A stretch of DNA of 64,000 bases from Calditrichota bacterium (GTDB taxonomy: Bacteria > Calditrichota > Calditrichia > RBG-13-44-9 > J042). The stretch lies in contig JAADJD010000017.1 in the NCBI GenBank assembly GCA_013150955.1, positions 36,336 through 100,335 on the forward strand, in the 5' to 3' direction. The notes under the pieces were generated by a model. It had not been told where the DNA came from. It ran no database searches and worked only from the letters and a program-made list of their open reading frames with translations. Each line of letters begins with the position of its first letter. Position 1 is the stretch's first letter. A program made the position numbers and the translations under genes. This document shows positions 15,454-24,821 of this stretch, in pieces.

Positions 15454-15792
15454 ATGAAGGCGGTCAAAGCATACATCCGCTGTGAAAAGGCAGAGGAAGT
15501 GGTTTCCGCGCTGGTGGAAAAGGGGATCAGGAGTTTAACGCTGATCAATGTGATGGGCATGGGATTGCTGGCGGATCCCCACACCGCCAAATATTCCATG
15601 GAATGCGTGGAACAGTACTCCAAAGTCGCCAAGCTGGAAATCGTTTGTTCGGACGATCGCGTCCATGAGATCGTGGAAACCATTCGCTCTGCGGCTTACA
15701 CCGGTTTAAAAGGGGACGGGATGATTTACGTAACCCCGGTAGAAATGGCGGTTAAAATCCGCAGTGGCGCAATTGGCGAGGAAGCCGTGTAA
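15454..15792 (+). CDS. PII-like signalling protein, second paralog
   Basis: A 112-aa PII-superfamily protein about two-thirds identical to that at 5616 by direct comparison. The B-loop TGLKGDGMIYV is identical and the T-loop begins VMGMGLLADPHTAKYSMEC. It again lacks the GlnB uridylylation site. The true start is ATG at 15454 with AAGGAGGAAGA; the reading frame extends upstream into the repeat element but has no family match there. It stands alone between repeats and the RseC/CopA cluster, which suggests it serves the second metal system. Confidence 0.88.
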   Translation: MKAVKAYIRCEKAEEVVSALVEKGIRSLTLINVMGMGLLADPHTAKYSMECVEQYSKVAKLEIVCSDDRVHEIVETIRSAAYTGLKGDGMIYVTPVEMAVKIRSGAIGEEAV

Positions 15793-15987
15793 ATGCAGGA
15801 TTGGCGTCAGATTGTAGAATTTTCTTCATTTGAATTTTTGCCCTTTGTAGATTATTATTCAGCGAAATGAAGCGAATGGGGAATAGCAGACGGAATTAAA
15901 GCGCTTCGAACGCGAAACCGGAAAATAAATTTGTGGCATTAATTTTGATTAGTTTTCATTGGGACGGATATAAAGGACGAGGTCATC

Positions 15988-16470
15988 ATGGATCGAGAAG
16001 TTGGCCAGGTGGTGAAGGTCGGGGAAAAAGAGATGGAAATCATGATTCACGCGCCGGCGGGATGCGATTCCTGTTCTGCAAAAGGGGTATGTCACGCGGG
16101 AAGCTCCGATTCCGGTTTCCGGATCATCACCCTGCCACGCATTAACGGTGTTCAACCCGGTCAACAGGTGGTTTTGACCTTTCGCCAGTCATCCAGTCTC
16201 ATTGCGGCAATGATTGTTTTTGTGGTACCCATCCTGTTCGCTCTGATGGGCTATCTGGTTGCGACTACTTTATTCCCCTCCTCGGAGCTCTTCGGTGCAC
16301 TGGGATTAATTGGAGGATTGCTCATTTCGGGTGCGGTGATTTATTTCTTAAATCAAAATTTAAGCCGCTCGAATTTCTTTTTACCCCGGGTGGAAATTCA
16401 AGACCAACCATCCGAATCCCCGGGAATATCCCGGGAGAAAAATGGATTACCACCCATTCACCAAAACTAA
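15988..16470 (+). CDS. RseC/MucC-family membrane protein
   Basis: A 160-aa SoxR-reducing-system/RseC family protein. The cytoplasmic N-terminus has the Cys cluster CDSCSAKGVC (Cys26, 29, 35), followed by two membrane helices (about 70-92 and 98-118) and a short tail. Family members are tied to electron transfer to the membrane (Rnf/SoxR reduction) and to envelope stress. The start is ATG with AAAGGACGAGG upstream. The YHS gene follows 15 bp later, so the two are likely co-transcribed. Confidence 0.85.
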   Translation: MDREVGQVVKVGEKEMEIMIHAPAGCDSCSAKGVCHAGSSDSGFRIITLPRINGVQPGQQVVLTFRQSSSLIAAMIVFVVPILFALMGYLVATTLFPSSELFGALGLIGGLLISGAVIYFLNQNLSRSNFFLPRVEIQDQPSESPGISREKNGLPPIHQN

Positions 16471-16485
16471 GAGGAGGGAACAATC

Positions 16486-16668
16486 ATGGTGAAAGATCTG
16501 GTATGCGGCATGATGGTGGATCAAAAAAATCCACCGGCTCAAACGTTGTACAAAGGCCAGATGTACTATTTTTGCAGCATGGATTGTAAGGTAAAATTCA
16601 GTGAAGATCCCGAAAAGTATTTAAAGGCTCGGGAAAAAGAAGAAAAGGATAAAAAAGCCGAGGATTAA
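16486..16668 (+). CDS. YHS-domain metal-binding protein
   Basis: A 60-aa protein consisting of one YHS domain: DLVCGMMVD (Cys7) and YYFCSMDCKVKFSEDPEKYL with two more Cys, then a charged Lys/Glu tail. YHS (TRASH-like) domains bind copper or other soft metals and often accompany CopA ATPases as separate polypeptides or N-terminal modules. Probably a cytoplasmic copper sensor or chaperone. RBS AGAGGAGGG precedes the ATG. Confidence 0.9.
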   Translation: MVKDLVCGMMVDQKNPPAQTLYKGQMYYFCSMDCKVKFSEDPEKYLKAREKEEKDKKAED

Positions 16669-16731
16669 CAGCGGAAACGGAAATCTGGTGTGTGAGAGGT
16701 TTCTGGAAAGGAATGCGTAAAGGGGATTCCG

Positions 16732-17298
16732 ATGATTTGTCCAAATTGCGGAAAAATTAACGAAAACGATGCCCGATTCTGCAACTATTGCGGCATCAGC
16801 TTAAAAAAGAAACAGCAGAAGGTGTGTCCCAATTGCGGGGAAGAGAATCTACCGGAAGCACGATATTGCGTGTCCTGTGGAACCCGAATTGCCAGTGAAG
16901 CGCGATCCCCAAAAAATCGGGGGAAACGATCAAAAGGCCGGGAGCAGCCGGTGCATTCTTCGCGGACATTTTTACTCACACTGGCGGCGATTGTGGGATT
17001 GTTTTTTGTGGCCATTCTGCTGGTGAAACAATCGGATCAAACGAACTATTCCCGAAATGCATCCAGTCCGGTGGTGAATCCAACCGTTGCCGACCCGGCA
17101 ACCGAGGCACTGGTGGTTGCGGTGGCGGAAAAATTTATCTGTGCCTGTGGGGGATGTCCCCAACTGGATCTGGTCGACTGCGACTGCGATGCCGCAACCC
17201 GGCAAAAGAACTACATTCGCGAGCAATTGCAGCAGGGGCGTTCCATGGAAGAAGTGATTGCCATGGTGAAAACCACCTTCGGTGGGTTCAAAGAGTGA
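16732..17298 (+). CDS. Double zinc ribbon / membrane / CcmH-like cysteine domain protein
   Basis: A 188-aa protein with an unusual architecture. Two zinc ribbons occupy 1-50 (Cys3/6/17/20 and Cys32/35/46/49). A basic linker leads to one membrane helix (80-98), and the outer part ends in CACGGCPQLDLVDCDCD (Cys137, 139, 142, 150, 152) followed by NYIREQLQQGRSMEEVIAM. That last segment resembles the periplasmic redox motif and helix of the CcmH protein encoded at 34167. A thiol or heme-handling role outside the membrane, with a cytoplasmic zinc-ribbon tether, is inferred. The start is ATG with AAAGGGG. It lies 111 bp before copA. Confidence 0.75.
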   Translation: MICPNCGKINENDARFCNYCGISLKKKQQKVCPNCGEENLPEARYCVSCGTRIASEARSPKNRGKRSKGREQPVHSSRTFLLTLAAIVGLFFVAILLVKQSDQTNYSRNASSPVVNPTVADPATEALVVAVAEKFICACGGCPQLDLVDCDCDAATRQKNYIREQLQQGRSMEEVIAMVKTTFGGFKE

Positions 17299-17409
17299 GC
17301 ATCTGACGGCCAGAAAGGCTCAAGTGTGAACAGGATTGAAAGAAACAGAACCTTTTTCCATGATGCGTAACATCTTTCGGATGCGCGTATCCAATTGAGG
17401 AACACGGCA

Positions 17410-19953
17410 ATGAGTGGAGGAAAAATGAGTGCTCATCATCATACAGATGTGGAGATCCGGGTATCGGATACCGATCCCGAAGGCGGTAAGGAGCTGACGT
17501 TACCGGTGGCCGGAATGACCTGTGCTTCCTGTGCGTTTCATGTGGAGAAAGCGTTAAAAAGCGCACCGGGCGTTGCCGATGCACGAGTGAATCTGGCGAC
17601 AGAACATGCGCGGGTGATTTTGAAGACGGATCATCCACAGATGGACAAGCTGGTGGAGGCCATCGAACAGGCTGGATATGAGGTACCCACAGAGACGCTT
17701 TCTTTTCAGGTTGGTGGAATGACCTGTGCCTCCTGTGCCCAGCATGTGGAACGGGCGTTGCGGAAACTTCCCGGCGTACTGGAGGCCAGCGTGAACCTGG
17801 CTACCGAAACCGCACGGGTTACCTACGTTAGGGAGCTGGTGGATTGGTCGGATTTGAAACGCGCCGTCACCGAAGTGGGCTACCAGGTAGTGGAGCCGGA
17901 AACGACTGCCGGAGAGGAAGTGGATGAAACGGAACGCAAAATGCACCAGGCGCGGTTCCGCATGTGGGTGGCCTGGGGATTTACCATTCCCATCATCCTG
18001 TGGATGTTTCTGGAAATGTTTTTCGGGATTTACTGGCCCAGTAAGACCGTTTTTCATCTGGGGATGATTGTCCTGTCCCTGCCGGTATTGTTCTGGGTGG
18101 GACGCCAGACATTTAGCAGCGGTTTTGCGGCCGTGCTGCATGGGCATGCGAACATGGACACGCTGATCATGCTGGGAACCGGTGCGTCCCTGATCACCGG
18201 CCCGGCTTCCTTTTTCTTTCCGGTGGCCAACTACGCCGGTGTTGCGGCCATGATCATGGCCTTTCATCTGACCGGACGTTACATCGAAGAGCGCGCAAAA
18301 GGGAAGGCTTCTCAGGCCATCCGGAAGTTACTGGAATTGGGAGCCAAAACGGCACGGGTTATTCGCAACGGCCGGGAGGTCGAAATTCCCATTGAAGAGG
18401 TTCAGGTCGGCGATATCATGGTCGTGCGCCCCGGGGAAAAAATCCCCACCGATGGGATCATCGTGGAAGGGGAGAGCGCGGTGGACGAATCCATGGCCAC
18501 CGGGGAGAGCATGCCGGTGAATCGCAGACCCGGCGATGAAGTCATCGGTGCTACCATCAATCAGGAAGGACTGCTTAAAATTAAGGCCACGCGGGTGGGG
18601 AAGGATACTTTTCTATCCCAGGTCATCAAGCTGGTGGAAGAGTGCCAGGGCTCCAAGGTTCCCATTCAGGAATTTGCCGATCGAGTGACTGGCATTTTCG
18701 TCCCGGTAGTGATCTTGATCGCCCTGTTTACCGGTGTTCTCTGGCTATTATTTCCGGAAACCATGCGTGCGATGATTGCCTTCGGTGATTTTCTCCCCTG
18801 GGTGAATCCCAATATTGGCATTGCTTCCCTGGCCATTATTTCCATGGTGGCCGTGCTGGTAATTGCCTGTCCCTGTGCACTGGGACTGGCCACCCCCACT
18901 GCCTTGATGGTGGGCAGCGGAATGGGCGCCGAAAGAGGCATTCTGTTCCGTTCCGGAGAGGCCATCCAGTTACTCAAGGACATCCGCATTGTGATTTTTG
19001 ATAAAACGGGCACCATCACCAAAGGCAAACCCGAAGTCACCGATGTGGTGGCGGTTCAGGGCAACGAACTGAATCATGTAGTAAAAATGGCCGCCTCCGT
19101 TGAACAGGGCAGTGAACATCCACTGGGTCAGGCCATCGTAAAGTATGCACAGGGTCTTTCGTTGTCCCTGGTAAAACCGGAGAATTTCCAGAGCATTCGA
19201 GGGAAAGGTGTGGTGGCCGAATTAAATCAGCAGCGGGTAATGGTTGGCAGCCGGAAGTTGATGGAAGACTTTGGAGTGGACGTGCTCCCGGTAGAAACCG
19301 ATCTGCGTCGCCTGGAAGAGGAAGCCAAAACGGCCATGATTGTCGCCGTGGATCACACCGTGATTGGCATTATTGCGGTGGCGGATACGATCAAAGAAGA
19401 TTCCGCGCTGGCCATTGCCGAGCTGCATGAAATGGGCATCAAGACGGCCATGATTACAGGGGATAATCGTCATACCGCAGAGGCCATCGCCCGCCAGGTG
19501 GGCATCGACTATGTGCTGGCAGAAGTATTGCCGGATGGTAAGGTGGAAGAAGTGCGGCGACTGCAGCAGAAATGGGGACGGGTCGCTTTTGTGGGAGATG
19601 GCATCAACGATGCGCCAGCGCTAACCCAGGCCGATGTGGGGATCGCCATCGGCACCGGAACCGACATTGCGATCGAGGCGAGCGATGTGACCCTGGTTCG
19701 GGGAGAACTGGTTCGTGTGGTGGAAGCCATTAAACTCAGCCGGGCCACTTTTCGGAAAATTCGCCAGAACCTGTTCTGGGCCTTCTTTTACAACGTGGCC
19801 ATGATCCCCCTGGCCATGGTGGGATGGATGCATCCCGTGCTTGCCGAAATTGCCATGGCCACATCGTCCATCACGGTGGTTTCCAACGCCAATCTGCTGC
19901 GAAAGGTGGACATTCGTTCCGAGTACCTCCGGGAAAGCGAGGGCGCGGAGTAG
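17410..19953 (+). CDS. copA: CopA copper-exporting P1B-1 ATPase
   Basis: An 847-aa P-type ATPase. Two N-terminal heavy-metal domains carry GMTCASC (Cys38/41 and Cys106/109). The membrane metal site is CPC (487-489), phosphorylation Asp531 is in DKTGTITKG, the nucleotide domain has SEHPLGQA, and GDGINDAP closes the P domain. The C-terminal helices have FFYN and MATSS, as in Cu(I) ATPases. It exports cytoplasmic Cu(I) or Ag(I). Start choice: ATG 17410 (GAGG 9 bases upstream) or ATG 17425 (GGAGG 4 bases upstream). A strong intrinsic terminator follows. Confidence 0.96.
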   Translation: MSGGKMSAHHHTDVEIRVSDTDPEGGKELTLPVAGMTCASCAFHVEKALKSAPGVADARVNLATEHARVILKTDHPQMDKLVEAIEQAGYEVPTETLSFQVGGMTCASCAQHVERALRKLPGVLEASVNLATETARVTYVRELVDWSDLKRAVTEVGYQVVEPETTAGEEVDETERKMHQARFRMWVAWGFTIPIILWMFLEMFFGIYWPSKTVFHLGMIVLSLPVLFWVGRQTFSSGFAAVLHGHANMDTLIMLGTGASLITGPASFFFPVANYAGVAAMIMAFHLTGRYIEERAKGKASQAIRKLLELGAKTARVIRNGREVEIPIEEVQVGDIMVVRPGEKIPTDGIIVEGESAVDESMATGESMPVNRRPGDEVIGATINQEGLLKIKATRVGKDTFLSQVIKLVEECQGSKVPIQEFADRVTGIFVPVVILIALFTGVLWLLFPETMRAMIAFGDFLPWVNPNIGIASLAIISMVAVLVIACPCALGLATPTALMVGSGMGAERGILFRSGEAIQLLKDIRIVIFDKTGTITKGKPEVTDVVAVQGNELNHVVKMAASVEQGSEHPLGQAIVKYAQGLSLSLVKPENFQSIRGKGVVAELNQQRVMVGSRKLMEDFGVDVLPVETDLRRLEEEAKTAMIVAVDHTVIGIIAVADTIKEDSALAIAELHEMGIKTAMITGDNRHTAEAIARQVGIDYVLAEVLPDGKVEEVRRLQQKWGRVAFVGDGINDAPALTQADVGIAIGTGTDIAIEASDVTLVRGELVRVVEAIKLSRATFRKIRQNLFWAFFYNVAMIPLAMVGWMHPVLAEIAMATSSITVVSNANLLRKVDIRSEYLRESEGAE

Positions 19954-19974
19954 ACGTAAGTTCATCCTGTACTG

Positions 19975-20008
19975 AAAAAAGGCGCACCAAATGGATGCGC
20001 CTTTTTTA
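19975..20008 (+). terminator. Intrinsic terminator after copA
   Basis: AAAAAAGGCGCA and TGCGCCTTTTTT form a perfect stem over CCAAATGGA, ending in a T-run. The A-run on the other side would let it work in both directions. Confidence 0.95.
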
Positions 20009-20194
20009 TCGGCGAAAGTCTGACTCCGCAGGGGTTCCTGTCCGGGCCTTCATCCGCTCGCAGCAAACTTTGTCAAACGACCCAGTTTACCTGAACGGAA
20101 TGTGTATTCTGGAACAAAAATTTTTTATTTTTATTTTTTTAACGCCCTGGACATCCGAAATTAGCGATGAACAAAAAGAGAAAAGGGAGATCCG

Positions 20195-20749
20195 GTGAAA
20201 CTACTCTTTCGAACCTTTTTCATCGCATTTGCCGCCGTGATTTTGCTGGCCTGTAATCCCGCCAGCGATCTGGAACCTTACGTCCCCGCCAGCATTCTTT
20301 CTGTTCCGCTTCAACAGCTGATCAGTGGTAAAGAAGCCGCAAAGATTGTCTCCCGCATGCACGGCAAGGATGTGGCCCCAAAAGAGACCGTCATTGGGAT
20401 TTACGGGGAAAATCGCGAGGTGGCGATTATTTACATCAGCCAGTTTCCCACCGATGGCAAGGCCCGCCGCTATTTGCGGAAAATGTGCCGACGGATGGGC
20501 AAGGGGAGCAGCGGCTTTGGGCACCACGTGGATTTTAAGGTGGACACGCTGGATGTACACTTTGCCGTGGGAATGGGGCAGATCCACTATTTTTACGCCA
20601 TCGAGGATCGACTGTACTGGTTGGCTGTTGACCCTCACATTGCTCGATCGGCACTGGCGGAAGTTCTGGACGTGAAAGAAGACCAGGTTCCCACGTTACA
20701 GGACATCATGAAACAGGCCCTGCAGAGCCAGATGAATCCCGAATTGTAA
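20195..20749 (+). CDS. Lipoprotein of unknown function
   Basis: A 184-aa protein with a type II signal peptide (FIAFAAVILLAC, Cys20). The mature part has a mixed alpha/beta pattern with YGENREVAIIYISQF and FGHHVDFKVDTLDVHF, and I recognise no family. The start is GTG at 20195, supported by AAAAGGGAGA six bases upstream; there is no better ATG. It is a single-gene unit, preceded by the copA terminator and followed by its own. Lipidation would place it at the outer or inner membrane. Confidence 0.75.
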   Translation: MKLLFRTFFIAFAAVILLACNPASDLEPYVPASILSVPLQQLISGKEAAKIVSRMHGKDVAPKETVIGIYGENREVAIIYISQFPTDGKARRYLRKMCRRMGKGSSGFGHHVDFKVDTLDVHFAVGMGQIHYFYAIEDRLYWLAVDPHIARSALAEVLDVKEDQVPTLQDIMKQALQSQMNPEL

Positions 20750-20777
20750 CCGCTGTTTTTCAGCGGCAAGGTATGTC

Positions 20778-20811
20778 CCGGATGAGCGCATGCGGCTCAT
20801 CCGGTTTTTTT
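20778..20811 (+). terminator. Intrinsic terminator after the lipoprotein gene
   Basis: CCGGATGAGC pairs perfectly with GCTCATCCGG over GCATGCG, followed by seven Ts. Confidence 0.95.
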
Positions 20812-20833
20812 GTTTCATCCCGGATGAAGTATT

Positions 20834-20992
20834 AAACCCAAATAATGCACCAAACCACGAATCACGCGAATAAATTCTAAAAATATCAACAAAATAGCGA
20901 ATATATCCGGGAAAACATTTTCATCCAGTTAGAATCCAGTTTTATTGGTGTCCATTCGTGTAATTCGTGGTTCTCATGCATAATCTGGGTTT
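20834..20992 (-). repeat. Interspersed element, full copy (reverse)
   Basis: Begins AAACCCAAATAATGCACC and ends TGCATAATCTGGGTTT on the plus strand. Part of the non-coding gap 20750-21271. Confidence 0.85.
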
Positions 20993-21050
20993 ATTATTTT
21001 TGTTCGCGTTAATTCGTGTTATTCGTAGGCAAAATGCAAAATTTGGGCTA
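20993..21050 (-). repeat. Half element (single arm, reverse)
   Basis: An extra arm (AATTCGTGTTATTCGTAGGC ... AAATTTGGGCT) fused to the preceding copy. The remaining gap 21051-21271 shows no gene. Confidence 0.7.
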
Positions 21051-21271
21051 ATGAAAATTCCCGGAATCATTCACCGAAGTGTGGGCCTGGGTGTCAGGCA
21101 GAATGAAATGGCATTAGATTGGAGAATATTCTCCAGTTCTGGCCGGTTTCCCATCCTCCTCTTTCCACCCATCCCTTGAAAATGCTGATAAACGGGCATT
21201 TCTTAATTCCGGCATTGGATTTGTATGAATCTGTTGCGGAGTGGGGAAAAACACGATCGAGGAGGTTTATC

Positions 21272-21883
21272 ATGCCAGTCGGTATCATTCAAATTTCACA
21301 AAACATTTCCGGGCCATCCCAAACGGGGTTCGACATATCATCCGGGTGGATTTGGTTATTTGGGGCGATTTTCGTAATATTGGGTGTTGGATACTGGTTG
21401 CGGAAGCGATGGCAGCAGCAGTTCTCCCGTGTGCAGCGTCCAGCCAGAGCACCCATTCCCCGTCGACGGTTGATTAACTGGATTATTCAGGGAGGTTTAT
21501 TGGGGTTTCTTGCCAGCGTCCTCTGGCCACTGATTCGCTACATTATTCCCCCGGATGTGGAAGCCGGTGTAACTTCAGGCGTGGTCGAAGCGGGTACACT
21601 GGACGATTTTCCGGTCAACAGTGGCAAGATTATCCGGTTCGGAAATCAGCCGGTGATTGTTATCCGGACGCCGGAAGGCGATGTGCGGGCGTTTAGTGCC
21701 ATCTGTACGCACCTGGCGTGTATTGTACAGTATCGAGCTGACTTGCAGCATATCTGGTGCGCCTGTCACAACGGTCATTATGATTTGACGGGGAAAAACA
21801 TTGCCGGGCCACCGCCCCGGCCATTGCCACCGTATGAAGTTAAAATCAAGGACAATCGGATATTCGTTTCACGGGCAGAATAA
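21272..21883 (+). CDS. Orphan Rieske [2Fe-2S] membrane protein
   Basis: A 203-aa protein ending in a Rieske domain: box 1 CTHLAC and box 2 CACHNGHYD supply the two Cys and two His ligands, followed by PPPRPLPPYEV, as in quinol-cytochrome c reductase QcrA proteins. A membrane anchor at about 72-92 is preceded by RRRLINW, a Tat-like signal. Unusually, there is an N-terminal extension of about 65 residues with another hydrophobic segment (24-43). The start is ATG 21272 with GAGGAGGTTTATC. No cytochrome b gene is adjacent, so its partner is elsewhere or it acts alone. Confidence 0.88.
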   Translation: MPVGIIQISQNISGPSQTGFDISSGWIWLFGAIFVILGVGYWLRKRWQQQFSRVQRPARAPIPRRRLINWIIQGGLLGFLASVLWPLIRYIIPPDVEAGVTSGVVEAGTLDDFPVNSGKIIRFGNQPVIVIRTPEGDVRAFSAICTHLACIVQYRADLQHIWCACHNGHYDLTGKNIAGPPPRPLPPYEVKIKDNRIFVSRAE

Positions 21884-22078
21884 TCAGGGCACCACACCGC
21901 CGAAGTTCCAGGGCGTTCGACCCCGTCGTGATGGACGCCCATTTGCAATCGGCAATCATCTGACCCGGGACGATTCAGTCAAAATACGCGCTGAAATGGC
22001 AATTAGGGGGGATGCGGGCCAGTTCCATTCTGCAAAACGGGATCACCGGTGGGCCGGCAAAGGGAATCCCATGGGTTT

Positions 22079-22115
22079 GAATATGCCACAAAATTTGAAA
22101 ATTTGTAGCATATTC
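22079..22115. promoter_or_regulatory. Long inverted repeat, possible operator
   Basis: GAATATGC ... GCATATTC with the inner AT-rich arms also largely complementary (ACAAA/TTTGT). It lies in the otherwise gene-free gap 21884-22267, about 150 bp upstream of the thioredoxin-fold/copB pair. Could be an operator or a small hairpin. Confidence 0.4.
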
Positions 22116-22267
22116 TACAAACGGCAGAAATCCAGTGCAGACGAATCAATGCGGTTTATCCGACAAATCCCTTTGTTTTACACGCTTTTGAGACCGTTCG
22201 ATCTTTCTGGTATGATATTTGATTCAAAGGGCACCAGCAAACATTAACATAAAAAGGAGTGTTTAAA

Positions 22268-22513
22268 ATGGACGTCATTATTCTGGCAACTCACAACTGT
22301 AATCACCGCCCCATTCTGGAGCGGGAACTGAAAAAGCTATCCATACCTTATCGGGTGGAGTATTTCGAGGACAACATGGATCTGGTTGAAAAATACCAGG
22401 TTCACCATTCACCCAACTTGATTGTGGATGGAAAAGTAGTATTTCAGGCCCAACCCGGGCAATCGTTGCCCAGCGAAACGCAATTAAGGCAAATTTTCGG
22501 GCAGAATCGGTGA
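22268..22513 (+). CDS. Small thioredoxin-fold protein with a single active-site cysteine
   Basis: An 81-aa protein with glutaredoxin/thioredoxin-like order: strand VIILATHNC, helix, YRVEYFEDN, then the cis-Pro-type HHSPNLIVDGKVVF. The active site reads CNHR, so only Cys11 is present and the usual resolving Cys is replaced by Arg. No other Cys occurs in the protein, so a CXXC disulfide cannot form. A monothiol redox or metal-chaperone role is inferred. ATG 22268 is preferred (AAGGAG nine bases upstream) to a GTG overlapping the RBS. The copB gene follows 28 bp later. Confidence 0.75.
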   Translation: MDVIILATHNCNHRPILERELKKLSIPYRVEYFEDNMDLVEKYQVHHSPNLIVDGKVVFQAQPGQSLPSETQLRQIFGQNR

Positions 22514-22541
22514 ATCCCATTTAAAAATGGAGGAAGCAACA

Positions 22542-24788
22542 ATGAGCAAACATCAACACGATGATCATCACAAGCATCATGGTGAGCATAAATCGGAGCC
22601 CCCGGAACACGATCACACCCAGGGTCACGATCATTCCGGTCACTCGAAGGATACCCATCATCATCACGAACAGAAGGCCGGTGAAGATCACAGCCAGCAT
22701 GCCCACACACAGGGGATGGAACATGCCCATCATGAACATGCTGGGCATGCGAAAGCCGATCACCAGAAGGCGCAACATGGCGGTCACGGGGGACATGGAG
22801 AACACGGCGGACACGGAGGCGATGCACACAAAGGGCATCATGATCATCACGCCCACATGATTGCCGATTTCCGGAAACGTTTCTGGATTTCGCTGGTTTT
22901 AACCATTCCCATTCTGCTGCTGGCCCCGATGGTTCAGAAATTTCTGGGACTGGAGGGGCTGCGTTTTGCCGGGGATGTCTTCCTGTCCTTTCTGCTATCC
23001 TCGGTGGTTTTCTTTTACGGTGGCTATCCCTTCCTGAAGGGAATTTTCGATGAGCTGAAAAAGCTCCAGCCAGGAATGATGACCCTGATAGCGCTGGCCA
23101 TTTCCGTTGCCTACTTTTACAGCAGTGCGGTGGTCTTTGGGCTGGAGGGAAAGACGTTTTTCTGGGAACTGGCCACGCTAATTGACATCATGTTGCTGGG
23201 GCACTGGATCGAAATGAAATCCGTCATGGGGGCGTCGCGGGCTCTGGAGGAGCTGGCCAAACTCATGCCCTCGGATGCGCATAAAATCATGCCCGACGGT
23301 AGCGTTCAGGACGTTCCCCTCAGCGAACTGCAGCCGGGCGACCGGGTGCTGGTCAAACCGGGCGAGAAGGTTCCTGCTGACGGCATTGTGGTGGAGGGGC
23401 AAACCTCGGTCAATGAGGCAATGCTTACCGGGGAATCAAAACCGGTGTCGAAAAAATCCGGAGATAAGGTCATCGGTGGCTCTATCAATGGTGAAGGATC
23501 GATCACCATCGAGGTTCAGAAGACGGGCAAGGATTCCTTTCTTTCGCAGGTGATTGATCTGGTACGGGAAGCCCAGGAAAGCAAATCCAAAACCCAGGAT
23601 CTGGCCAATCGCGCTGCCTTCTGGCTGACCATGATCGCCATCGTGGGTGGTGGATTGACGCTGTTCATCTGGCTGGCCATTATGAACAAAGATTTCGCCT
23701 TTGCGCTGGAACGAACGGTTACCGTGATGGTGATTACCTGTCCCCATGCACTGGGATTGGCCGTACCGCTGGTGGTTGCGGTTTCCACTGCCATTTCGGC
23801 GCGAAACGGTTTGCTCATCCGCAACCGGGCAGCGTTTGAAGCCGGGCGCAATATTCAGGCCATCATTTTTGACAAGACCGGTACCCTGACCAAAGGGGAA
23901 TTCGGTGTCACCGATATCATCAACCTGGACAGCAAACTGGACGATTCGGAAATCCTGACGCTGGCGGCTTCCGTTGAGGCCCATTCCGAGCATCCCATTG
24001 CCAGGGGCATTGTAAATTCTTCCCAAAAGGCACTGCCGGTTTCCGATTTTAAGGCCATTCCCGGAAAAGGCGCTCGCGGAAAGGTCGACGGGCAGGAAGT
24101 CATGGTGGTCAGTCCGGGCTACCTGCGGGAAAACAACATTCAACTGGAAAACAAGCAGATCGAGGCCCTGAACGCTCAGGGGAAAACCGTGGTTTATGTG
24201 CTGGTGAATGGATCCGTGGTGGGCGCGATTGCGCTGGCGGATATCATTCGCCCGGAATCGAAGGAAGCCATCCGCCGACTGAAGGAGATGGGGATTCGCA
24301 CCATGATGCTCACCGGAGATAACCGCCAGGTGGCCAAATGGGTGGCCGATGAGCTGGGACTGGATGAATATTTTGCGGAAGTGCTGCCGCAGGAAAAAGC
24401 CGCCAAGGTAAAGGAAGTCCAGGCTCGCGGCTTAACGGTGGCCATGACCGGCGATGGTGTCAACGACGCTCCGGCGCTGGTGCAGGCTGATGTGGGCATA
24501 GCCATTGGTGCCGGCACCGATGTGGCCGTGGAAGCAGCGGATATCGTCCTGGTACGCAGCAATCCACTGGATGTGGTGGCCATCATCGGGTTGGCCAAGG
24601 CCACCTATCGAAAGATGGTACAAAATCTGGCCTGGGCAACGGGCTATAATGCCTTTGCCATTCCACTGGCAGCCGGTGTGCTGTATAGCTATGGCATCCT
24701 GTTAAGCCCGGCCATGGGAGCCGTCCTGATGTCCCTGAGCACGGTGATTGTAGCCATCAACGCCCGATTCCTGAAAGTGGAAAAATAA
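22542..24788 (+). CDS. copB: CopB-type P1B-3 copper/silver ATPase with His-rich N-terminus
   Basis: A 748-aa P-type ATPase. The first 106 residues contain 36 histidines, a metal-binding extension typical of CopB. The membrane metal site is CPH (400-402), the phosphorylation Asp is 444 (DKTGTLTKG), SEHPIARG and GDGVNDAP follow, and the C-terminal helices contain MSLSTVIVAINARFL. This is the P1B-3 subgroup (Cu2+ or Cu+/Ag+), distinct from copA at 17410. ATG 22542 is chosen for GGAGG eight bases upstream, over an ATG at 22527. It is followed by a strong bidirectional terminator. Confidence 0.95.
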   Translation: MSKHQHDDHHKHHGEHKSEPPEHDHTQGHDHSGHSKDTHHHHEQKAGEDHSQHAHTQGMEHAHHEHAGHAKADHQKAQHGGHGGHGEHGGHGGDAHKGHHDHHAHMIADFRKRFWISLVLTIPILLLAPMVQKFLGLEGLRFAGDVFLSFLLSSVVFFYGGYPFLKGIFDELKKLQPGMMTLIALAISVAYFYSSAVVFGLEGKTFFWELATLIDIMLLGHWIEMKSVMGASRALEELAKLMPSDAHKIMPDGSVQDVPLSELQPGDRVLVKPGEKVPADGIVVEGQTSVNEAMLTGESKPVSKKSGDKVIGGSINGEGSITIEVQKTGKDSFLSQVIDLVREAQESKSKTQDLANRAAFWLTMIAIVGGGLTLFIWLAIMNKDFAFALERTVTVMVITCPHALGLAVPLVVAVSTAISARNGLLIRNRAAFEAGRNIQAIIFDKTGTLTKGEFGVTDIINLDSKLDDSEILTLAASVEAHSEHPIARGIVNSSQKALPVSDFKAIPGKGARGKVDGQEVMVVSPGYLRENNIQLENKQIEALNAQGKTVVYVLVNGSVVGAIALADIIRPESKEAIRRLKEMGIRTMMLTGDNRQVAKWVADELGLDEYFAEVLPQEKAAKVKEVQARGLTVAMTGDGVNDAPALVQADVGIAIGAGTDVAVEAADIVLVRSNPLDVVAIIGLAKATYRKMVQNLAWATGYNAFAIPLAAGVLYSYGILLSPAMGAVLMSLSTVIVAINARFLKVEK

Positions 24789-24821
24789 CCCTCGATCCCG
24801 CTGGACGGGGATTTTACATAG

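Noticed and set aside
20009-20194. Sigma70 promoter for the lipoprotein gene
   Set aside because: No -35/-10 pair with acceptable spacing could be found in the AT-rich stretch.
21801-22247. 148-aa ORF after the Rieske gene
   Set aside because: Begins inside the Rieske gene in another frame, has no RBS and no protein-like pattern.
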